DNA from: Bacteroides sp. UBA7333
GTDB taxonomy: Bacteria > Bacteroidota > Bacteroidia > Bacteroidales > Bacteroidaceae
Assembly (NCBI GenBank): GCA_002471195.1
Contig: DKPN01000049.1
Coordinates: forward strand, 31,079 to 56,640
Reading direction: 5' to 3'
Length of the DNA stretch: 25,562 nt
Shown here one piece after another: positions 18,301-22,780 of this stretch (positions are counted from its first letter, which is position 1; each line of letters starts with the position of its first letter). The position numbers and the translations under genes were made by a program. Under the pieces are notes generated by a model. The model was not told the DNA's origin, did no database searches, and worked only from the letters and a program-made list of their open reading frames with translations.

Positions 18301-18387
18301 ATATGAGAAAATGCCACCGGTTATCACTAAAAGAAGCAAAAGCCATGTGACTTGCTTGTTCTTAAGAAAATATTTTATAAGTTTCAT
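15355..18387 (-). CDS. RND-family efflux transporter permease
   Basis: This is the proton-driven inner-membrane pump of a tripartite efflux system, with 1010 residues. Its layout is the standard one: TM1 (about 12-30), a large periplasmic loop (about 32-335), TM2-6 (about 336-480), TM7 (about 525-541), a second large loop (about 545-860) and TM8-12 (about 861-1005). TM4 contains GMLVDNAIVV, so the proton-relay aspartate is D401 while the second aspartate found in AcrB is N402. TM10 carries the conserved lysine K921 in MGMIIKNVIVL. Both halves show the duplicated RND pattern. The drug or metabolite exported cannot be read from sequence; the CusA-type metal motif is not evident. It follows the adaptor by 22 bp. 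Confidence 0.95.
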   Translation of the reverse strand: MKLIKYFLKNKQVTWLLLLLVITGGIFSYVNMGKLEDAPFTIKQALVLTSYPGASPSEVQTQVTDVLEEAIQSLGELYYLKTENRAGFSKITVYVKKETRAHEMQQLWDKLRRKVNDVQSKLPAGTNVSVVNDDFGDVLGVFYGLTGEGYTYRELEQQAKIIKNELLRIKDVAKIEIYGIQNPTIDIILSPAVMSQSGITPNDIAQAFNSQNKVVDAGAIETNDHRIRIESTGNFYALDDIRNLSIVSRSGEHFTLGDIATIKEAYQTPTGNKMYVDGKPSLGIAISTVPTGNVVDMAQKVKDKVDSFNGSMPEGYELTSIYDQGYESAVANDGFILNLVISVITVIGILLFFIGFKNGLLIGTGLIFSIFATLIVMYANGIALQRMSLAAIIIAMGMLVDNAIVVSDSALVNMQRGMRKRIAILRACSSSAIPLLAATFIAILTFLPIYYSPHITGELLSSLVIVIGVSLMFSWVFSMTQTPFFIEQFVRRPRPHEIKGELFSGKFYDKFRKSLRFVVRHKYITISLMIVLLIGSAYCFRYIPSVFVPSLDKQFFTVDMWMPEGTRIEEMERVASEISEYIEQKEETENVSTFIGRTPPRYYLSNVAFGPQSNYAQILVKCYSSKESRALHTRLQNDIPSKFPEVFVKVNKFELSPLTEAVIEARFLGPDAAVLDSLTGIALDIMRRNMKVDNARNEWGNMTMMLRPKYDPNKAGAIGIGKSTMMESVKSINDGYPIGVYRDNEKKVPVVLKSAQTDITDAQSLGNFSIWNGVNSAPLSQLVEDIETTWEYPQIRTYNRQLSMAAMCGVKPGYTMAEVHKEIRQEIEEIQLPEGYSMFWDSQFKDQGEALQAIAKFFPLAFIMLIVVLVALFGNYRQPLIILCILPLSLIGVVVGLLITGFDFGFFPIAGWLGLMGMIIKNVIVLIDEINIQHRNGEGIYKAIIESTVSRTRPVLMAATTTIFGMVPLLFDIAFGGMAATIIFGLTFATLLTLFVTPVLYALLYKVKEQ

Positions 18388-18409
18388 GTTGAGGCTGTTA
18401 TAAACACGG

Positions 18410-19456
18410 TTAGTTACGTTGTTCTGTTATTTTAGTGCCATTCGATAGAAATCGCAAACCACTTGTAGCAATCACTTCGCCCGGCGTCAACCCTTCGGCA
18501 ATCGATATTTGTCCGTTTGGTAATATTTCATTTACCTTTACATTGCGTCTTTGTGCGGTGTTATTGCTTTGATCGATCACCCAAACATAATCGCCTACGG
18601 TAGATCGATGGCATAGTGCTGTTTGAGGAATGCTGATTAGATTATTATCGTTGCTCTTGCTATCTAGTTTCATTTTTCCCGACATACCCGACAGTAGCTT
18701 TCTATCTTGGTTCGAGATGATAGCCGTGAGTAGATAGGATAGATTATTGCGGGTTGTATTTTTTGATATTTCAGATATCTCAGCTTCATAACACTCTTGT
18801 GGAAAAGCATCAAAACAGATGCTAACTTTCGAGGGTACCGAAACATTGGCAGCTATCTCTTGTGGTACATAGGCCTCTATCTTAAGATGGTCGATGTCGA
18901 TAAAAGATACAATAGGTTGTGTCGCTTTTGCATCTTGATATTGTTCTATATATACTTCATTGACATATCCGTTAGTAGGTGCTTTTAAAAACGTATCGTT
19001 TAGTTCGTTGCAAGCATTTTCAAACGCAGTTTTAGCTGTTATATAATCGGCTTGTGCTTTATCGTATGCACTTAGCGAAATATTGTTTTTGTGATATAAG
19101 TTTTCAACTCTTTCAAACTCTGCTTTTGCTTGATTGTAGATGGCTTCGGTACGCTCTTTTTTTATTTTAAAATCGCGTTGATCAATCGATGCTATAATAT
19201 CGCCTTTGCGATAATAGTTGCCCACATAGTTGGTAGAAGTTGTAATGGGACCACTCACACGAAATGATAACTCTGAAGTTCTAAACGGTTTTGCTGTGAA
19301 TGTATATTCTCTTTTTCGGAGATCATTCGATTGTTTTACCTGAATAGTACGCACGGTGGTACCATTATTTTCATTTTGCTCTTTTTTTTGCTTACACGAA
19401 GTACAAAAAAGGAGTGGGAGTAGAATCGTAAGAATTGATAATGATAAAGTTTTCAT
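18410..19456 (-). CDS. RND efflux periplasmic adaptor (membrane fusion protein), probable lipoprotein
   Basis: This adaptor links the RND pump to the TolC-like channel. It has 348 residues. The N-terminus is a lipoprotein-type signal with a Cys at 21 (CTSCKQ); the -3 residue is Cys, so the lipobox is not canonical. A beta-strand lipoyl half (about 60-90) leads into a helical hairpin (about 90-150) and back to the second lipoyl half (NDTFLKAPTNGYVNEVYIEQ, about 152-172). Beta-barrel and membrane-proximal domains follow (about 180-345), ending in ITEQRN. It is the first gene of the five-gene efflux/two-component operon. Its start codon overlaps one arm of a perfect inverted repeat. Confidence 0.93.
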   Translation of the reverse strand: MKTLSLSILTILLPLLFCTSCKQKKEQNENNGTTVRTIQVKQSNDLRKREYTFTAKPFRTSELSFRVSGPITTSTNYVGNYYRKGDIIASIDQRDFKIKKERTEAIYNQAKAEFERVENLYHKNNISLSAYDKAQADYITAKTAFENACNELNDTFLKAPTNGYVNEVYIEQYQDAKATQPIVSFIDIDHLKIEAYVPQEIAANVSVPSKVSICFDAFPQECYEAEISEISKNTTRNNLSYLLTAIISNQDRKLLSGMSGKMKLDSKSNDNNLISIPQTALCHRSTVGDYVWVIDQSNNTAQRRNVKVNEILPNGQISIAEGLTPGEVIATSGLRFLSNGTKITEQRN

Positions 19457-19494
19457 TTGTAACGCTACATTTTAATATGTTGAACGTTACAAAT
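19455..19494. promoter_or_regulatory. Operator-like inverted repeat at the efflux operon promoter
   Basis: ATTTGTAACG (19455-19464) and CGTTACAAAT (19485-19494) are exact inverted copies 20 nt apart. The right arm overlaps the predicted -7 box and the left arm overlaps the start codon, so a bound protein would block both initiation and the leader. The CGTTA core recalls LytTR half-sites, although those are normally direct repeats. Control by the operon's own regulator is inference. Confidence 0.5.
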
Positions 19495-19497
19495 ATA
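19490..19497 (-). promoter_or_regulatory. Predicted -7 promoter box of the efflux operon
   Basis: The minus strand reads TATATTTG, an exact TAnnTTTG match, 33 bp upstream of the adaptor ATG. No good TTTG -33 element lies at the standard spacing, which would suit an activator-dependent promoter. Confidence 0.45.
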
Positions 19498-19587
19498 TGA
19501 TCAAGCCTCTACATAGTCTAGATTGATTTTTCTGGATAGGGATAATTGATTGCTAAAACGGGAATAGACAAGTGCGAAATTTTAAGG

Positions 19588-19608
19588 TCGATCAATAAAA
19601 GTGATCGA
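19588..19608. repeat. Small perfect inverted repeat
   Basis: TCGATCA (19588-19594) and TGATCGA (19602-19608) are exact inverted copies separated by 7 nt. They lie about 130 bp upstream of the adaptor gene. A binding site is possible but the arms are short. Confidence 0.3.
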
Positions 19609-19643
19609 TTTATGCGATGTCATTATAAGCTTTTGATATGAAA

Positions 19644-19747
19644 ACATGGGGATGTAATGATGCGTTGCACCCCCATGTAAGAGGCATATACATGGGGGTG
19701 TTGTGGTAGAAAATACGGGGGTGTTTTGAAATAAAATATGGGAATGT
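19644..19747. repeat. Cluster of five degenerate G-rich 12-mers
   Basis: Copies on the plus strand are ACATGGGGATGT (19644-19655), TACATGGGGGTGT (19689-19701), TACGGGGGTGTT (19714-19725) and ATATGGGAATGT (19736-19747). An inverted copy, TACATGGGGGTG on the minus strand, is at 19668-19679. G-runs this long are rare in the surrounding AT-rich DNA. Starts are 22-45 bp apart. This could be a multi-site binding region or a G-quadruplex-prone stretch. Confidence 0.55.
19668..19700. repeat. 12-bp perfect stem within the G-rich cluster
   Basis: CACCCCCATGTA (19668-19679) and TACATGGGGGTG (19689-19700) form a perfect 12-bp stem with a 9-nt loop. It is formed by two oppositely oriented copies of the G-rich 12-mer. 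No U-tract follows on either strand, so it is not a standard terminator. Confidence 0.5.
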
Positions 19748-19770
19748 ATGCATGCATACATTCGCATATT
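19735..19770 (-). terminator. 36-bp near-perfect palindrome, probable terminator of the metallophosphoesterase
   Basis: The central 22 bp (19742-19763) are a perfect palindrome centred on TGCATGCA. After one mismatched pair (19741/19764) six more pairs extend it to 19735-19770. On the minus strand it lies 48 bp past the metallophosphoesterase stop and is followed by TTTTATTTC, a U-rich run, which fits an intrinsic terminator. Confidence 0.65.
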
Positions 19771-19818
19771 AATCATAGGTTACTATTTCTTTTTAACGTA
19801 ACCATCGATTATTGGTAG

Positions 19819-20796
19819 TTACTTCTTTATATAATCGGATGGGAATTGTGTGCTCTGTTCTATACCTGATGCAGTTCTGATCCATGTTCTGAATCCCGGC
19901 TGGCCTTCGGTTAGCTCAATAATACGTGCACCATTTGGAATATTTGTATATTCGGTCGGACCTCCCGTAAATCGACCATAAGCCAACAAAATTCCGAGGT
20001 AATTTACTGCATAATCATTATCGTGGTCGTGGCCTGCAAATACCCCCATGATATCGCCTTTCTCTTTCATCGATGCGAAGATACCCGAATTTAACTTAGA
20101 TGGACAAGGCGTTTCGCGGCGAATGCCATACATGGCCGCATTATGATCGGCAACTGCATGGGCATATTCGGGAAGGGGAATATGAAAGAAAGCAAGAGAT
20201 GGTACGGGTGAGCCATTCACTTTTGTGTATTTGTCGCTTGTTTTTCGGTACCAGTCTATTTGATCGAAATGAATATAATCATATCCTTTCGCATCAGCCA
20301 ACTCACAATCACGACCTGAATCGAATAGATAAATGACGCATGCCGGCGCGGCGGATGAAGTATTTATAGGTATAGCACAATTTCCTATTCCCGAAATGCC
20401 GCTTTGATTGGTTGTGACATTGTATTTAAATTGAGTGGCAATATCAAACAATTGTTGATTGCTCAATCCTTGTTCACGGTCATGGTTTCCAAATGTGATA
20501 GCAAATGGTTGTTTGCGCGATTCAAATATTGATAGTAGTGCTTTAAAGTTCTCATCAGCAGGTGAATTGTAAATCATATCGCCCGTTAGAATCACTAAAT
20601 CGGGTGTTTCATTATCCAGAACTTGATTCATTCTTTCGAATGCAATATCCGATCGGCTATCGTTGAGGCGTATATGAAGATCGGTAAATTGTACTATTTT
20701 GAATTTCCCATTCTTGAATTGTAATTCGGATGACCAGGTATTAAGACCGAAAAAAAAGAGTGTGATTAAAACGATGAGATGTTTAGTGGGTTTCAT
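19819..20796 (-). CDS. Secreted calcineurin-like metallophosphoesterase
   Basis: This is a probable phosphodiesterase or phosphomonoesterase with a two-metal centre, 325 residues long. A signal peptide (about 1-23, WSSELQF after it) places it in the periplasm or outside. The full metallophosphoesterase motif set is present: D39 and H41 in QFTDLH, D73 in LTGDMIY, N104/H105 in GNHDRE, H205 in FFHIP, and H256/H258 in GHDHD. Sequence style resembles the Dcr2/purple-acid-phosphatase-like group found in Bacteroidetes. The substrate is unknown. It lies 115 bp downstream of the NamZ-type gene on the same strand and may be co-transcribed; no clear promoter was found in the gap. The Cys-containing central region (C140, C153, C164) could form disulphides. 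Confidence 0.9.
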   Translation of the reverse strand: MKPTKHLIVLITLFFFGLNTWSSELQFKNGKFKIVQFTDLHIRLNDSRSDIAFERMNQVLDNETPDLVILTGDMIYNSPADENFKALLSIFESRKQPFAITFGNHDREQGLSNQQLFDIATQFKYNVTTNQSGISGIGNCAIPINTSSAAPACVIYLFDSGRDCELADAKGYDYIHFDQIDWYRKTSDKYTKVNGSPVPSLAFFHIPLPEYAHAVADHNAAMYGIRRETPCPSKLNSGIFASMKEKGDIMGVFAGHDHDNDYAVNYLGILLAYGRFTGGPTEYTNIPNGARIIELTEGQPGFRTWIRTASGIEQSTQFPSDYIKK

Positions 20797-20911
20797 TAGT
20801 GATAAATGGTAAAAGATGTTGTTTATAAAGTATTTACAATTAAAGATGTCACTATTTTGTGCATCACCAATGCTTTTGGGGAAAGATTGTGTTTAAAATG
20901 AATGATCCATA

Positions 20912-22081
20912 TTATTTATAGAGTAGATATTTATTTCGCATTTTGCGATAGGCTTCTAACTCCTTTTCCCACGATTGACGTATTTCGCTCTCGCTTTTGC
21001 CCGAGATAATATCTTTTCTAACTGCATCGGTGCCCATAAGCAAATCAAAAAAGCGATTACGATCAATGAAAGCTGCACCTTCGCCCGACTTTTCATAAAA
21101 ATCGATGAGGTATTGCAATGAAAAACCATCTTGCAAATCATTGACTTTTCTAAGATCTATTCCATAGCACACTTCATCTTTATGCATTGGGTTTTTATCG
21201 AATCCCGGTAAAGAGCGGGGCGTAAAAGTAAATTTACCGTATTTTTTATCGGGTGCACCCAACACTTGAAAAGGATAAGTGGTGCCACGACCGACACTGA
21301 TTTTTGTACCTTCGAATGGACATAACGATGCATACAGACGTATTGATTGATCGTTGGGGAGGTTGGGAGAGGGCTTCACCGGGAGTGAGTATGCTTGTTG
21401 ATGCTCCCATCCTAAACAGGGGATTACTGTGAGTCGGCAACCTTGTGGATTTTTTGATAACCATCCTTCTCCGTTTATCATTTTTGCCAACTCACCCACC
21501 GTGCAACCGTGAAGTATAGGAATAGGCATCATACCGACAAAACTTCTGTATGCTGGTTTTAAAATAGGACCTTCTACATAGTCGCATGGGTTAGGACGGT
21601 CGAGTACAATCACCTCTTTATTGTGTTCGGCAGCTGCTTCCATAATATAAAACATGGTGCTGATATAGGTGTAAAAACGTGCGCCTACATCTTGTATATC
21701 AAATATTAATATATCTAAATCTTTAAGTTGATCGTGTGTGGGTTTTTTATTCGATCCGTAAAGCGATAAGATGGGTACTCCGGTTTTTGTATCTTTACCA
21801 TCTTTAATAGTTTCACCTGCATCTGCATCTCCTCTAAAACCATGTTCGGGTGCAAAGACTTTCGATACATTCACATTCAAGGCTATCAATGTGTCAAGTA
21901 GACATGTATTATTATTGCCTACTACAGAAGTTTGGTTCACGACTAATCCTACTCGTTTTCCTTTCAGTAATGGAAGGTATTCTTCGGTGCGTTCGGCGCC
22001 GGTTATAACTACATCTTGTGCGAATGCTGTTTGTAATGCTGATATTACAATGAAAATAAGAAAACAATATCTGAAGCGCAT
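20912..22081 (-). CDS. namZ: Exo-beta-N-acetylmuramidase NamZ-type protein (DUF1343)
   Basis: NamZ enzymes release terminal N-acetylmuramic acid from peptidoglycan fragments, feeding cell-wall recycling or scavenging. This protein has 389 residues, with a signal peptide ending near residue 21 (TAFAQD). The DUF1343 hallmarks are present: KVFAPEHGFRG (E79/H80), LIFDIQDVGARFYTYI (about 125-140), LDRPNP (about 160-165), HGCTVGELA (about 191-199) and PSPNLPN further on. E79 corresponds to the proposed catalytic Glu of the characterised Bacillus and Tannerella enzymes, as far as can be judged by eye. It is divergent from the HD-domain gene with only 59 bp between the start codons. The activity is inferred from the family. 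Confidence 0.88.
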   Translation of the reverse strand: MRFRYCFLIFIVISALQTAFAQDVVITGAERTEEYLPLLKGKRVGLVVNQTSVVGNNNTCLLDTLIALNVNVSKVFAPEHGFRGDADAGETIKDGKDTKTGVPILSLYGSNKKPTHDQLKDLDILIFDIQDVGARFYTYISTMFYIMEAAAEHNKEVIVLDRPNPCDYVEGPILKPAYRSFVGMMPIPILHGCTVGELAKMINGEGWLSKNPQGCRLTVIPCLGWEHQQAYSLPVKPSPNLPNDQSIRLYASLCPFEGTKISVGRGTTYPFQVLGAPDKKYGKFTFTPRSLPGFDKNPMHKDEVCYGIDLRKVNDLQDGFSLQYLIDFYEKSGEGAAFIDRNRFFDLLMGTDAVRKDIISGKSESEIRQSWEKELEAYRKMRNKYLLYK

Positions 22082-22140
22082 CTCAGTAAAATTTAGTATT
22101 ATTGCACGAAAATATATAATAATATTGACTATTACAACTT

Positions 22141-22692
22141 ATGAATAAAGAAGTTATGCCGCCACTCCATTTGATTGATCGTTACTATTCGGACAATCTT
22201 CCTTTGCGTGATATCTTAATAAAACATAGTAAGTGTGTTGCCGATAAAGCCTTGCTAATTGCTGATTGTCATCCTGAATTGAATCTTGATAAACAGTTTC
22301 TATACGAAGCAGCTATGCTCCATGATATCGGTATTTTTAAAACAAAAGCAAAAGCAATGGGGTGTATGGGTGATTTACCTTATATCTGTCATGGTTATGT
22401 AGGGGCCGATTTGGTTCGTGAAGCAGGATTTCCTCGTCATGCCTTGGTATGTGAGCGTCATACCGGAACCGGATTGACAATAAATGATATTAAATTGCAA
22501 GATTTACCTATACCACATCGCGATATGATGCCTATCACTATGGAAGAACAAGTAATATGTTTTGCCGATAAGTTTTACTCTAAATCGAAAATGGATAAAG
22601 AAAAAACGATAGATGAAGTAAGACAGAGCCTCGCAAAACATGGTGATGAAGGTGTAAAGCGCTTCGATAAATGGTGCGAAATGTTTTTATAG
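22141..22692 (+). CDS. HD-domain phosphohydrolase
   Basis: This is a small cytoplasmic metal-dependent hydrolase of the HD superfamily, 183 residues, with no signal peptide. Metal-ligand candidates are H29 in IKHSKCVADKA, H61/D62 in AAMLHDIGIF, H84 in ICHGYVGA, H100, H107 in CERHTGTG and D143 in CFADKFYSKS. The pattern H...HD...H...H...D is that of HDIG phosphohydrolases, such as those acting on nucleotides. The family has many substrates and none can be chosen here. It starts at an ATG 59 bp from the divergent NamZ gene and is followed after 88 bp by the LptD gene, which has its own predicted promoter. Confidence 0.85.
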   Translation: MNKEVMPPLHLIDRYYSDNLPLRDILIKHSKCVADKALLIADCHPELNLDKQFLYEAAMLHDIGIFKTKAKAMGCMGDLPYICHGYVGADLVREAGFPRHALVCERHTGTGLTINDIKLQDLPIPHRDMMPITMEEQVICFADKFYSKSKMDKEKTIDEVRQSLAKHGDEGVKRFDKWCEMFL

Positions 22693-22746
22693 GCTTAAAA
22701 ATTAATTAAAACGGAACAATGCGCTGTTTTTTTGATGAAGATTATG

Positions 22747-22754
22747 TATTTTTG
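22747..22754 (+). promoter_or_regulatory. Predicted -7 promoter box of the LptD gene
   Basis: TATTTTTG matches TAnnTTTG exactly and lies 26 bp before the ATG. A TTTG at 22731-22734 is too close to be a standard -33 box. Confidence 0.45.
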
Positions 22755-22780
22755 CCCATTCAAGCGTAAACGAATAGCGA

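Larger units (their letters stand above)
19457..19818. other. 362-bp intergenic region upstream of the efflux operon
   Basis: No credible protein gene was found. From left to right it holds the efflux promoter and operator-like repeat (19455-19497), a small perfect inverted repeat (19588-19608), a cluster of five G-rich 12-mers (19644-19747) with an internal 12-bp hairpin, and a 36-bp palindrome (19735-19770) that is a likely terminator for the metallophosphoesterase. Confidence 0.6.

Noticed and set aside
19582..19776. 64-residue minus-strand reading frame in the efflux upstream gap
   Set aside because: It runs through the G-rich repeat cluster and the 36-bp palindrome, has an odd composition (many His, Pro, Cys) and no family resemblance.
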